Assembly (NCBI GenBank): GCA_013285965.1 | Contig: JABDGQ010000004.1 | Coordinates: 59,717-123,716 of the forward strand | Length of the DNA: 64,000 nt | Reading direction: 5' to 3' | DNA from: Chlamydiota bacterium | GTDB taxonomy: Bacteria > Chlamydiota > Chlamydiia > Chlamydiales > Parachlamydiaceae | Part shown: piece after piece, positions 29,901 to 38,206 of the stretch | How the letters are laid out: each line of letters opens with the position of its first letter | Position numbering within the stretch: position 1 is the first letter of the stretch | Program-made: the position numbers and the translations under genes | Notes under the pieces: model-generated | Seen by the model: only the letters and a program-made list of their open reading frames with translations | Databases searched by the model: none | Told to the model about the DNA's origin: nothing

Positions 29901-30125
29901 ACCAGCAAGGGCATTCTCTACTACATAAGTAACTTGCTTTTCCACCTGTAATGGCGAAAGACCAGCGTTTTCGGTGTTGATTTGCACTTGATTGTTAGTA
30001 ATATCTGGAACTGCATCAATAGGCAAGCGGGTAAAAGAATACAAACCGTAAATGGCAATGCATACAACCGACAGCAAAATGGCAAAGGGATAATGCAATG
30101 AAAAACGCAAAATTTTTTCAATCAT
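26904..30125 (-). CDS. czcA: CzcA-type heavy-metal RND efflux pump
   Basis: The 1073-residue inner-membrane pump of a tripartite efflux system. Twelve helices are arranged in two halves around large periplasmic loops. Family markers include FTRLPIDAVPDITNNQVQI, IFDDDVNIYFARQQINERL and GPIATGLGEIYMWTV. The fourth helix reads SLGAIDFGLIVDGAVIITEN, the HME1 signature (DFGxxVDGA) of Co/Zn/Cd pumps rather than the Cu/Ag CusA type. The metal is inferred from that motif. Order on the minus strand is czcC-czcB-czcA with gaps of 4 and 22 bases, so a single operon. The C-terminus is encoded by a family 2 repeat hairpin. Confidence 0.94.
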   Translation of the reverse strand: MIEKILRFSLHYPFAILLSVVCIAIYGLYSFTRLPIDAVPDITNNQVQINTENAGLSPLQVEKQVTYVVENALAGIPGLQMTRSLSRNGFSQVTAIFDDDVNIYFARQQINERLSEVKENLPEGAEPRMGPIATGLGEIYMWTVDFKHQSDHGEKIEDGKPGWQRDGTYLTPEGYKLKTEIQRASYLRTVQDWIIKPQLKSIVGLAGIDSIGGYVRQYHIEPNMEQMVALGKTFEDIVQSVRKNNFSIGPGYIEKGGESLLVKSDERLDAPEEIKSIVVATRNGVPIRVSDIAKVGIGKEMRTGSATCNGHEVVVGTALMLIGANSRTVAQAVEEKLKEINKTLPTDIEVTTVINRTKLVNATIHTVAKNLSEGAILVIAILFAFLGYFRAALITALVIPLSMLMTAIGMVHSKISGNLMSLGAIDFGLIVDGAVIITENCLRRLAQKQHEIKRTLNFQERVQEVLLASKEMIQPTVFGQAIIIIVYFPILALSGVEGKMFHPMALTVIFALVSAFLLSLTFVPVMIAIFVKGHLKEKENVLVQGAKRFYAPLLRNTIKWPWLTIAFSTIAVIAASFLFYQLGEEFVPTLDEKDIAMHAMRIPSTSLSQSTQMQQEVEKSLIKFPQIAYVFSKTGTAEMASDPMPPNVSDTFIILKPQQQWPDVNLSKEELIKNIEEALTKLPGNNYEFTQPIEMRFNELISGVRSDLAVKIYGDDFEQMQKTAEHIANVLKNIPGAADVKIAQTDGLPVLDIKIDREAASRLALNVSDVLEVVSIAMGGGKAGQLFEGDRRFDIIVKLPDEQRDDFTTFNSLPIPLKTDDGNKKDLLFPYVPLSEIAKLEINDGLNEISRENGKRFIAIQTNVRGTDLGSFVEQAKLEITQKVKIPQGYWIDWGGQFENLISARNRLFIVLPICFGLIFLLLYSAFGSLRYALLVFTGIPLALTGGIIALWLRGMPFSISAAVGFIALSGIAVLNGLVLITYINQLCQEGMVQEEAIQTGALTRLRPVLMTALVASFGFIPMALSSGTGAEVQKPLATVVIGGLISATLLTLLVLPALYKMFSKNRLLSKEV

Positions 30126-30147
30126 AATTAATCATTATTAACTTGGG

Positions 30148-31332
30148 TTAGTCGTCTTGAATACTATTTTTTCCTAATTCAGCTTTTAATAAAAAAGTGT
30201 TGTTAAGGAGATATTTTTCACCCAGATTCAAACCTGTCAGTATCTCAACATTTTCATTATCACTGCGTCCTAATTCAACATATCGTTTTTCAAAACCCTT
30301 TTCAGCTTCTATAAAAACAAAGTCTTTTCCATCACTACTCTGCACCGCATCTTTAGAAACAATCAATGGAACGGCAATTTTATCGACGGCAATATTAACT
30401 TTAACAAATACACCTGGACGCCAAAGACCTCGCTGATTTTCAAGTTGAGCCACCGCTCTTGCTGTGATGGTTTCTTCAGAGACAATCGGACTCACATAAA
30501 TCAGCTGCGCAGAAGAGCCTTTGTTTTCTGTTGGATTCATTATCTCCACCATCTGCCCCTCTTTGACAAGGTAAAGATCTTTTGGATAGATACCAATTTC
30601 TACCCACACAGTACTTAGATCGGTTATTTCATAGATGGTAGTAGAATTTTCAACAAACTCACCTTTTGTGATATGGCGCATTATGACGGTTCCATCGATT
30701 GGCGAGCGGATTTTATAAAGACTCAGATCCGGTTCATCTTGATTGACTAAACTTTCAATTTCAGCATCATCCAATCCAAAGGTGCGTAATTTTTGTTTGG
30801 CAAGAGCGGCATTGATCACAGTTTTTTCATAAACATTTTCAGCATTGAGAAAGTCTTGCGCAGCCGATACTTTTTCTTTATACAACCTTTTCTCTCTTCT
30901 CAAAATAGACCCCGCTAATTTCTGCTCACTGAGTGCTGCTAAGAAAGTAGCTTTAACATCAGCAATATCGCGACTCTCTAAAATAGCCACAACTTCATTT
31001 AATCTGACGAAATTGCCAATATTTTTTAGTGCTGCCTTGGCTACGCCAGAAACTTTAGGAATAATATGAACTAAGCGATCTGGATGCAGAATAATTTTTC
31101 CGCGCGCAGCTAGAGTAATGTATAATGTACCTGCACTTGCCGATTTAAACTGTAATCCCAGTTTATTGATCTGTTCCTCATCAAGCTTGACAATCTCATC
31201 ATCATCATTATCATCCACCACATGCTGATGTTCTAAAGTATCATGAGCAAAAACTTTCTGCTCATAAATATCACTGCACACATAGATAGTAGCCATTCCA
31301 AAGAGCATAAATCTAACAAACTTTTTTTTCAT
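30148..31332 (-). CDS. czcB: CzcB-type periplasmic adaptor (membrane fusion protein)
   Basis: A 394-residue adaptor linking the CzcA pump to the outer-membrane channel. An N-terminal signal region (VRFMLFGMATIYVCSDIY) is followed by a short His- and Asp-rich stretch (HDTLEHQHVVDDNDDDE) that could bind metal. Next come a barrel-sandwich hybrid half (IIPKVSGVAKAALKNIGNFV), a helical hairpin (residues about 125-195), the returning half YKIRSPIDGTVIMRHITKGEFV, and beta-barrel domains with VWVEIGIYPKDLYLVKEGQ. Spacing to czcC is four bases and to czcA 22. All expected domains are present. Confidence 0.92.
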   Translation of the reverse strand: MKKKFVRFMLFGMATIYVCSDIYEQKVFAHDTLEHQHVVDDNDDDEIVKLDEEQINKLGLQFKSASAGTLYITLAARGKIILHPDRLVHIIPKVSGVAKAALKNIGNFVRLNEVVAILESRDIADVKATFLAALSEQKLAGSILRREKRLYKEKVSAAQDFLNAENVYEKTVINAALAKQKLRTFGLDDAEIESLVNQDEPDLSLYKIRSPIDGTVIMRHITKGEFVENSTTIYEITDLSTVWVEIGIYPKDLYLVKEGQMVEIMNPTENKGSSAQLIYVSPIVSEETITARAVAQLENQRGLWRPGVFVKVNIAVDKIAVPLIVSKDAVQSSDGKDFVFIEAEKGFEKRYVELGRSDNENVEILTGLNLGEKYLLNNTFLLKAELGKNSIQDD

Positions 31333-31336
31333 AATT

Positions 31337-32614
31337 TCAATCCGTCTGGCTATTTAAATAGTTTATATCAGCCTGCCTCGTGTGATAATTGACTAAAGCT
31401 TGAATATAATTTTCGCGCACTTCAAACAAAGTGCGCTGTGCATCTAAAACATCTAAATACTCAAACTTACCTTCGCGATAGCCTTTTTGAGCTAATTCAA
31501 AAGCTTGTGAGGCAGAGGGTAGGGCAATATTTTTAATTTTTTGCGCTTGTGTATAGGCCAATAAAAGTTCTTCATGTGAAATCGATATTTTGGCTTCCAG
31601 AATAAGCCATAACTCTCGTCCTTGATCACCAGTCTTAAGCATATCATAATACGCCTTACCTATATTCCCTTGATTGCGATTAAAAAGTGGAATTGGTACA
31701 GAAATGCCAAAAATAAGACCATGATTATTATCTTCATAGTTAGCTTTATATCCCAATTCTAGCGTCACATCTGGAATGCGATAGGCTTTTTCTAAACGCC
31801 AGTTCTTTTTGGCATTTAGATACTGAAAAAAAGATTGTACTATTTCAGGTTGATCACATAACCTTGCTAAACATTTTTCTAGGAGCTCAGGGGTTGAAAT
31901 ATCATAAAAAGGAAAACATACCCTTTCAAAATCAGGACATGCATCCGCCCACAAAAGAGAAAGTCGCCGGGCGGTATTTTTTAACTCTGTCTTAGCTCTA
32001 TCTAATTGAACAACAGTGTTAGCATATGCCACTTCAGCTTTGTTTTGTTCGATGATAGAGACTTTGCCTGCTTCTACTTTTGAGGTAGCGATACGCAAAA
32101 CTTCTTTAGCTATTTGTGATTGATCAATCGTTAATGCTAGGTATTCTTGTGCAGCCACTACGTTAATAAAAGCTACATGCAGTTTATTGAGAATAATTAG
32201 TTTGGCAACATCGTAGCCCACAAGCGAGGCATAGTATTGATAGGCGGCCGCTTGCGTACGTAGAGTTCTTTTACCAGCCGTCTCAATGAGTTGCGAAAAA
32301 AAATAACGCTCTTCGCGATGCTTCCAACCTTTCCAATTGCGATTACCTGCAAAATTTTCGACCTCATAATTAAAATCTGGATTAGGGTAGAGGCGTGCCT
32401 GCTCCACTAAATAACGATTCCCTTGAGCTTCATCTCTTGCAATACTTAAATCTAATGAGCGCTTCAAAACCCGATAAACAGCCTTATCCAGATCTAAAAT
32501 AATTTCAGAAGGCTCTTGTGCCTTTACTGAATGCAGCAAGCAAAACATGTTTATAGTAATGCATAAACCAAGCACTATAATTTTTATATTTTGAAACACA
32601 GTTATTTTTGCCAA
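31337..32614 (-). CDS. czcC: CzcC-type outer-membrane efflux channel (TolC superfamily)
   Basis: A 425-residue protein with a signal peptide (about residues 10-32, ending SVKA) and two outer-membrane efflux repeats of mainly helical hairpins. Characteristic pieces are YRVLKRSLDLSIARDEAQGN, ARLYPNPDFNYEVENFAG, GISVPIPLFNRNQGNIGKAY and YREGKFEYLDVLDAQRTLFE. It would form the trimeric outer-membrane exit duct for the Czc pump. It is the first gene of the operon. The gap upstream (to 33007) is shared with the divergent trehalose operon and contains family 2 repeat copies. Confidence 0.92.
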   Translation of the reverse strand: MAKITVFQNIKIIVLGLCITINMFCLLHSVKAQEPSEIILDLDKAVYRVLKRSLDLSIARDEAQGNRYLVEQARLYPNPDFNYEVENFAGNRNWKGWKHREERYFFSQLIETAGKRTLRTQAAAYQYYASLVGYDVAKLIILNKLHVAFINVVAAQEYLALTIDQSQIAKEVLRIATSKVEAGKVSIIEQNKAEVAYANTVVQLDRAKTELKNTARRLSLLWADACPDFERVCFPFYDISTPELLEKCLARLCDQPEIVQSFFQYLNAKKNWRLEKAYRIPDVTLELGYKANYEDNNHGLIFGISVPIPLFNRNQGNIGKAYYDMLKTGDQGRELWLILEAKISISHEELLLAYTQAQKIKNIALPSASQAFELAQKGYREGKFEYLDVLDAQRTLFEVRENYIQALVNYHTRQADINYLNSQTD

Positions 32615-33007
32615 CCCTCTTTAAGTTTTGAGAGGCCACTCTTCCTGCAGAGATGCAATAATAACTAAAAGAAAGTATGCTATCAAAATAAATTTTACTT
32701 TTACACTGAACTTCTTTGCAAACTGACTTTTTTTGTAAAAATTGATATTAGACTTCTTTCGAAATTACATTTATTTGTTAAAATTGTCTTTTTTGGCATC
32801 TTTAATTCCAAATTTTAAGGAGCCTATTGGCAATTCAGATTTGTTAAAAAATTACTTGTAAAGTTAAAATTTAAACAAAATAATGAATTTATAAAACTTT
32901 CATATTACAAAAGACATGATGCCAAAAACAGCCCTTTGTTAACCTTTCAGCCATATTTAAGAGATATTGCACTAAATTTTTGTTTATACCCTATTTAAGG
33001 GGGGATT
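32615..33007. other. Divergent gap between czc and trehalose operons
   Basis: A 393-base region with promoters for both operons. It holds two family 2 matches (a weak one near 32708 and ATTAGACTTCTTTCGAAATT at 32747, followed by CATTTATTTGTTAAAATTG). A strong AAGGGGGGA ribosome site ends it, just before 33008. No metal-regulator site is recognisable. Confidence 0.55.
32747..32805. repeat. Repeat family 2, left arm with loop sequence
   Basis: Core ATTAGACTTCTTTCGAAATT followed by the loop word ACATTTATTTGTTAAAATTG that is also in the copy at 46621. The right arm is missing, suggesting deletion. Confidence 0.7.
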
Positions 33008-33697
33008 ATGAGTGAAGATCTTGCCAATATTTTTTTTGTGAAAAACTGCTCATTGGCGGCTATCGCCACAGGTGAGAAGGCTAGTTCTTTAGTGGAGCTA
33101 AGAGACCAGCTAACAACAGTGGATGAAAGTTGTCTTTATTATCATTTCTGGGGTGCCCGATTAAATCCTAAATTTGTCCACCCTCAATATCACAATGATT
33201 TTGCTGATTGGGTATATCAACGTCTACACGATCAAATATTGGCGGAAAAACTCAGCATAATTGACCCGACTGATTACAACTTAGAAAGTTTGCGGCAAGA
33301 GCTCATAGATACTGTGGAGAGAAGATTAGATGACTATGAAATAGCCCTTTGGACTCGTAAAGAAGATCAATTTCATTTTATCCGATCCACCACTGTTGTA
33401 TTTGAAAAAAGTGTGCGAATCGAACGTCCTGAGGATTTGCCACAAATAATTGAAACACTTTCCCCCGGCAGTATCTTCTATCACTTTATCGATGCGCGCA
33501 GGCGCACTATCGATAAAATCGATGACTTTTCAGTATGGCTAAAAATGTTTGGCCAACAGTACACTCTGCTAATTGAAAAAATCCAAGCTATTGACCCCTA
33601 TTTTCTCTCACTGACAGAAGTGCGAGACGAACTTGTCAAAATTGCGCATCGCTATTTTCGTACAATTGAAATCGATTCCAAAGCGAGGTCATTATGA
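33008..33697 (+). CDS. DUF5752-like protein of trehalose operon, internally duplicated
   Basis: A 229-residue protein made of two similar halves. The first contains SCLYYHFWGARLNPKFVH and ADWVYQRLHDQILAEKLSII, the second SIFYHFIDARRRTIDKIDDF and SVWLKMFGQQYTLLIEKIQ. Each half is followed by a leucine/acidic helix (LESLRQELIDTVERRL; LTEVRDELVKIAHRYF). I associate this YYHF...AR pattern with DUF5752, seen next to TreT-like trehalose synthases, with moderate certainty. Its stop overlaps the treT start by four bases, which supports co-translation and a shared role. Biochemical function is not known. Promoter and ribosome site (AAGGGGGGATT) lie directly upstream. Confidence 0.75.
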   Translation: MSEDLANIFFVKNCSLAAIATGEKASSLVELRDQLTTVDESCLYYHFWGARLNPKFVHPQYHNDFADWVYQRLHDQILAEKLSIIDPTDYNLESLRQELIDTVERRLDDYEIALWTRKEDQFHFIRSTTVVFEKSVRIERPEDLPQIIETLSPGSIFYHFIDARRRTIDKIDDFSVWLKMFGQQYTLLIEKIQAIDPYFLSLTEVRDELVKIAHRYFRTIEIDSKARSL

Positions 33698-34947
33698 GCG
33701 ATTTACTGCAACAATATGGAGAAGTTGTCTCTGCGGACACTATCCACGAATTATTTCAAATAGCCCAGATATTAAAAGGAATTAAAATTGTCCATATCAA
33801 TTCCACTAAAATGGGTGGTGGGGTAGCTGAGATTTTATCAAGGATGATTCCATTAACTACATCATTAGGTATTGAGACTCATTGGGAAGTTATAAATGGC
33901 AATGCTGATTTTTTTGAATGTACCAAACAATTTCATAATGGCATTCAAGGAAAAAAACAGATTATTGTAAATCCGCATTTGTTTGATGTATACGATAAAG
34001 TCAATGAAGAAAATGCACAACGGCTAAAACCTATATTAGAAAATGCTGACATTGTCTTTATTCATGATCCACAACCAGCGGCATTAATCAATGCTTTCCC
34101 AAACAAGAAAAATAAATGGGTATGGCGTTGCCATATCGATGCATCTAATCCACATCGAAATATTTGGAAATTCTTGCACAAATTCATTGTGCAGTATGAT
34201 GCGAGTATTTTTTCTTTAGCAGATTTTGTACAACCACTGCCTCACCCTATTTATTTAATTCCACCAAGCATCGATCCATTGCATGATAAAAATGTTGAGC
34301 TTGCGCAAAGTGAAATTAGCGCCGTCTACAACAACTTTGGTATCGATCCTGGTCGCCCCATCATTTTACAAGTATCGCGCTTTGATTATTTTAAAGATCC
34401 ACTAGGAGTAATAGAAGCATATCGGTTAGCCAAAAAATTCAAACATGGCATTCAGCTAGTTTTAGCAGGTGGAGGGGCTTCTGATGATCCGGAAGGTGAG
34501 ATGGTTTTAAATGAAGTGAGAAATGCCGCACAACAAGATCCCGACATTCATGTTTTATGCTTGCCTTCAGATTCTCATCGCACTATCAATGCGCTACAGC
34601 GCGTTTCTGACGTGGTACTACAAAAATCTTTAAAAGAAGGATTTGGTTTATCAGTTACTGAAGCTTTATGGAAATATAAACCAGTCATTGGGGGTAATTG
34701 TGGAGGAATTCGTCTGCAAGTAATCAATCATCATACTGGATTTTTAGTTGATACTCCCGAAGGGGCCGCTGAGAGAATCCGTTTTCTGTTACAAGCTCCT
34801 AAAATAATGCATCAAATGGGTGAAAAAGGACATCGCTTTGTTTTAGATAATTTTTTGATTACCAGACATTTGCGCGATTATTTAACTTTAATTATTTTTC
34901 TACTACATCCTACCAAAGATGGCCGTATGGAAATTAGCAACATTTAA
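33694..34947 (+). CDS. treT: TreT-like trehalose synthase, glycosyltransferase family 4
   Basis: A 417-residue retaining glycosyltransferase. TreT makes trehalose directly from NDP-glucose and glucose. Features are the N-terminal donor-fold block HINSTKMGGGVAEILSRMIP, IHDPQPAALI, the diagnostic WVWRCHIDASNPHRNIWKF, PPSIDPLHDKN, and the C-terminal nucleotide-sugar site with QVSRFDYFKDPLGVIEAY and QKSLKEGFGLSVTEALWK. These match TreT better than sucrose or glycogen synthases. It is the second gene of the operon, overlapping the DUF5752 gene by four bases, with otsB starting five bases after its stop. The reaction could run reversibly in the cell. Confidence 0.85.
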   Translation: MSDLLQQYGEVVSADTIHELFQIAQILKGIKIVHINSTKMGGGVAEILSRMIPLTTSLGIETHWEVINGNADFFECTKQFHNGIQGKKQIIVNPHLFDVYDKVNEENAQRLKPILENADIVFIHDPQPAALINAFPNKKNKWVWRCHIDASNPHRNIWKFLHKFIVQYDASIFSLADFVQPLPHPIYLIPPSIDPLHDKNVELAQSEISAVYNNFGIDPGRPIILQVSRFDYFKDPLGVIEAYRLAKKFKHGIQLVLAGGGASDDPEGEMVLNEVRNAAQQDPDIHVLCLPSDSHRTINALQRVSDVVLQKSLKEGFGLSVTEALWKYKPVIGGNCGGIRLQVINHHTGFLVDTPEGAAERIRFLLQAPKIMHQMGEKGHRFVLDNFLITRHLRDYLTLIIFLLHPTKDGRMEISNI

Positions 34948-34952
34948 AATAA

Positions 34953-35732
34953 ATGAAAATATTAAATCAAAAGATCGATTTGCTAGATTTTTTTCACAAA
35001 GTTCATACTGGCCCTTCGCTGTTAATGCTCGATTACGATGGGACATTAGCTCCATTTGTAAATGATCGCATGCAAGCATACCCTTATCGAGGTGTTATCG
35101 AACGCTTGAATGCTTTGATTGACCAGGCAAATACGTTAGTTGTAATTGTGAGTGGCCGTAGTTTAGCTGACTTAGAGTCATTACTTGTAGTAAATTTTCC
35201 TCTAGAATTATGGGGTAGTCATGGATTAGAAAGAAAACTTCCTAATGGGAAAAGAGTGCAAATACAGCTAGCTGCACACACTCAAGAAGGACTAAGACAA
35301 GGCATAGATATTTGTACTGAAAGTGGCCTTTGGGAGTGGTGTGAAAAAAAGCCCTATTCAATAGCTTTGCATTGGCGCGGTCAAAATCAATTAAAAAATA
35401 GCGACGCTATCACACTGATAGAACAATATTGGGGAGAAATTTGCACTATTTTTGCGCTAGAAATCCATAAATTTGATGGGGGTATAGAACTAAGACCAAA
35501 AGGAAAAAACAAATCCGATGTCGTTGTGGAACTACTACATGGAATGCAAAGCGCTGCTGCTATTGCCTATTTGGGCGATGATTTAACGGATGAAGATGCC
35601 TTTAAGGCATTGGGTGATCGTGGTTTAAAAATTTTGGTGCGGAAAGAATGGCGCCCTACCTTGGCCGATATTCAATTAATCCCACCAAAAGAAGTCTTAA
35701 CTTTTTTTGATGATTGGATAAATCATGAGTGA
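34953..35732 (+). CDS. otsB: Trehalose-6-phosphate phosphatase (OtsB)
   Basis: A 259-residue HAD-superfamily phosphatase. Motif I is LMLDYDGTLAPF (nucleophile Asp27 and acid-base Asp29), motif II is VVIVSGRSL, and motif IV reads YLGDDLTDEDAF. The cap contains the substrate-recognition block WGSHGLERKLPNGK, and the C-terminal domain has ELRPKGKNKSDVV, including the conserved Lys. It removes phosphate from trehalose 6-phosphate made by OtsA, encoded next. Its end overlaps otsA by eight bases. All catalytic residues are present. Confidence 0.93.
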   Translation: MKILNQKIDLLDFFHKVHTGPSLLMLDYDGTLAPFVNDRMQAYPYRGVIERLNALIDQANTLVVIVSGRSLADLESLLVVNFPLELWGSHGLERKLPNGKRVQIQLAAHTQEGLRQGIDICTESGLWEWCEKKPYSIALHWRGQNQLKNSDAITLIEQYWGEICTIFALEIHKFDGGIELRPKGKNKSDVVVELLHGMQSAAAIAYLGDDLTDEDAFKALGDRGLKILVRKEWRPTLADIQLIPPKEVLTFFDDWINHE

Positions 35733-37251
35733 TATGAATGACAAAGAACGTTTAGTAATCGTTTCAAACCGTTTACCGGTCGTTATTTCTAAAGAAGAAA
35801 ACCAAATAAAACTGTGTTCTGGTTCAGGTGGCCTTATTACGGCACTTGCTCCGGTCTTAAAAAATAGAGGTGGTGTTTGGATTGGCTGGCCTGGTCCAAT
35901 AGGCCTTGAGGATCAAAAAGCAGTGGAATCTATTTTAGAAAAAGGACATAAAAAAGTTGGCTATCTGCTTCACCCCGTATTTCTAACACCAGAAGAAATT
36001 AAGCTTTATTATGAAGGCTTTGCCAATGAAATTATCTGGCCATTATTTCATGATCTTCAATCCGAATGTGTTTTTAAGCCTACTTATTGGCAATCGGCAC
36101 AATCTGTTAATCGCAAATTTGCTTTAGAAATTAATCAAAAATTAAAACCTAACGATTTTATTTGGGTACACGATTATCATTTGATTTTAGTGGGACAAGA
36201 ATTGCGCAAATGCGGTGTGACGCATAGAATTGGATTTTTTTTACATATCCCTTTTCCATCTTTAGATATCTTTTTAAAACTGCCATGGCGTTTTCAGGTA
36301 TTGCGAGCATTACTTGAATACGATTTAGTTGGTTTTCAAACGATGCGCGATCATCGCAATTTTATTCAATGTGTTAAAAGACTATTACCGGAAATAAAAA
36401 TAACTTCTAAACACCATCTACATATTTGCCAGACCGATACAAGAGAAGTGCGTGTCGGCGCTTTTCCAATCAGTGTCGATTATCAAGAATTTGCACAGCA
36501 GGCACAAAGTCACGCCGTCGATGATCAAGTATTATCTGATCATAAACAATTAAAAGGTCAGAAGATAATATTTTCTTGTGATCGATTAGATATTTCAAAA
36601 GGTATTACCTATCGATTAGAAGCAATTGAATATTTATTAAAAAATCATCCAGAACTTCATGAAAAAGTAACATTTTTTCAAGTTGTTGTTCCTAGTCGCA
36701 CTGAAATTGTCAAATATCAAAATTTGAAAAGAGAAGTTGATAGATTAGTTGGTGAAATTAACAGTCAATATACTAAAACAGGATGGGTTCCTATTCATTA
36801 TATATACCATTCGATTAGTCAAAAAGAATTGCTTTCTTTTTATCGTATTGCTGAAATTGCTTTAATTACACCAATAAAAGATGGTATGAATCTAGTTGCA
36901 AAAGAATATATAGCATCAAATGTAGATGAAAAAGGTGCTCTTATTTTAAGTGAGTTTGCCGGTTCGGCCACACAGCTCCAATACGAAGCTTTTTTGGTTA
37001 ATCCTTATGATATAGAAGGGATGGCAGAAAGTATCTATACAGTCCTCACACTACCTTCAAAAGACAAAAAAAAACGGATGCATAAAATGCGTCATCAAGT
37101 GCAACGCTATGATGTTTTTTGGTGGGTACGCACATTTCTAAAAACTGCCATTTCAAAAGAATTATTAGACTTTCCAATTACAGAAGAATATATTCCAACA
37201 GAACCAAACGATGATCTGAGATTAATTGAGAAAGATACATTAGATAATTAG
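35725..37251 (+). CDS. otsA: Trehalose-6-phosphate synthase (OtsA), family GT20
   Basis: A 508-residue glycosyltransferase that joins glucose from UDP-glucose to glucose 6-phosphate. Family landmarks are VSNRLPVVI at the start, SGGLITALAPVLKNRGGVWI (residues about 33-52), FIWVHDYHLILVGQELRK, RIGFFLHIPFPSLDIF, the VGAFPISVDYQEF block, RLDISKGITYRLEA, and the C-terminal DGMNLVAKEYIAS. The catalytic and phosphate-binding positions look normal. It is the last gene of the trehalose operon. With OtsB it gives a second, independent way to trehalose beside TreT. Confidence 0.93.
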   Translation: MSDMNDKERLVIVSNRLPVVISKEENQIKLCSGSGGLITALAPVLKNRGGVWIGWPGPIGLEDQKAVESILEKGHKKVGYLLHPVFLTPEEIKLYYEGFANEIIWPLFHDLQSECVFKPTYWQSAQSVNRKFALEINQKLKPNDFIWVHDYHLILVGQELRKCGVTHRIGFFLHIPFPSLDIFLKLPWRFQVLRALLEYDLVGFQTMRDHRNFIQCVKRLLPEIKITSKHHLHICQTDTREVRVGAFPISVDYQEFAQQAQSHAVDDQVLSDHKQLKGQKIIFSCDRLDISKGITYRLEAIEYLLKNHPELHEKVTFFQVVVPSRTEIVKYQNLKREVDRLVGEINSQYTKTGWVPIHYIYHSISQKELLSFYRIAEIALITPIKDGMNLVAKEYIASNVDEKGALILSEFAGSATQLQYEAFLVNPYDIEGMAESIYTVLTLPSKDKKKRMHKMRHQVQRYDVFWWVRTFLKTAISKELLDFPITEEYIPTEPNDDLRLIEKDTLDN

Positions 37252-37703
37252 AAATGCCTATATACACAAGATGCAAATCATTCACAAAAAAAATTTAATC
37301 GTATTTTTTTATCTTGCACAAAAACACATAATTTCTTAAACTGTCCTTAATAAACTATCACTATGTGATTGTAGCACTCCAGTAAGGGCCAAATGAGATT
37401 ACAATTAAAGTTTAAAATATAATGATTAGATTGAGAGAGACTACAATTAGCAGCAGTGAGATTGAATCGAATTTGTCTTTGATGTTTAAAATTAATTAAA
37501 TCAAGAACAAACTTTTTTATGATGAAAAAAACTACAATATGTGTTTTACTATAAATCAATATTTAGTATATAGATATAACACAATTGAATTAACTAAAAG
37601 TCGTTCTTATATCATGGGATATATGAAACGAAATATAAATGGATCAAATACTATCACATTTGACCATTCGTCAATAAATACAACTATGTTAACTTGAGGA
37701 TAA
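37252..37703. other. Intergenic region downstream of otsA
   Basis: 452 bases, very AT-rich. I see no terminator, RNA gene or convincing reading frame; a 70-codon minus-strand frame at 37347-37559 has low-complexity composition and no ribosome site. A plausible but weak promoter lies near TTGACCATTC at about 37661, before the next gene. Confidence 0.5.
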
Positions 37704-38192
37704 ATGAGTAATAACGAAATAGAACACCTGTTGCATAATGCAATGGTTAAAACTCATGCTAAACGTGAAAATGATCTTTGCCATTATTTACCAGCTGTAT
37801 CCGGTGGTTATGTACACCATTTTACTATGCGTAAAATGAAAACAGAAAACCCAGCAGAATTAACTAATATGCTCAAAACATATATTTTAAATGTTGATGT
37901 ACCATTAAAAGTCACCCCAAAGCAACGGGCTGCACGTGGATCGCGTAAACGCCGCGACCTATTAACATTTTCTAAACAAGATTTAGAAAAAATGTTACAT
38001 ATGGCACGTTCTGCTGGTGATAAAGAAATGGTAAGAAAGCTTACTCCAAAGAAAGATTTAAAAACTATTAAACGCGAACTTCTTTCTTCTATCCGCCATG
38101 GTCGTATCGAACCAGACTTATGGACACTTTATGTCGATACAATGACAAGCATTCAATTCAGCGCATTCGTACCAGTAGGCAGCGTAAACTAG
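37704..38192 (+). CDS. Unknown basic protein, 162 residues
   Basis: A soluble protein without a family I can name. The start is supported by GAGG seven bases upstream. The centre is strongly basic (KVTPKQRAARGSRKRRDLL), flanked by helical segments (EIEHLLHNAMVKTHAKREND; KQDLEKMLHMARSAGDKEMV). The basic stretch suggests nucleic-acid or membrane binding but is not a known motif. There is no signal peptide or membrane helix. It is followed 14 bases later by a membrane glycosyltransferase. It may be a conserved chlamydial protein; that is an impression, not something the sequence proves. Confidence 0.6.
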   Translation: MSNNEIEHLLHNAMVKTHAKRENDLCHYLPAVSGGYVHHFTMRKMKTENPAELTNMLKTYILNVDVPLKVTPKQRAARGSRKRRDLLTFSKQDLEKMLHMARSAGDKEMVRKLTPKKDLKTIKRELLSSIRHGRIEPDLWTLYVDTMTSIQFSAFVPVGSVN

Positions 38193-38206
38193 AAGCCTAT
38201 AGCACT

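Noticed and set aside
37347..37559. 70-codon minus-strand frame after otsA
   Set aside because: No ribosome site, low-complexity composition in AT-rich DNA, no domain.
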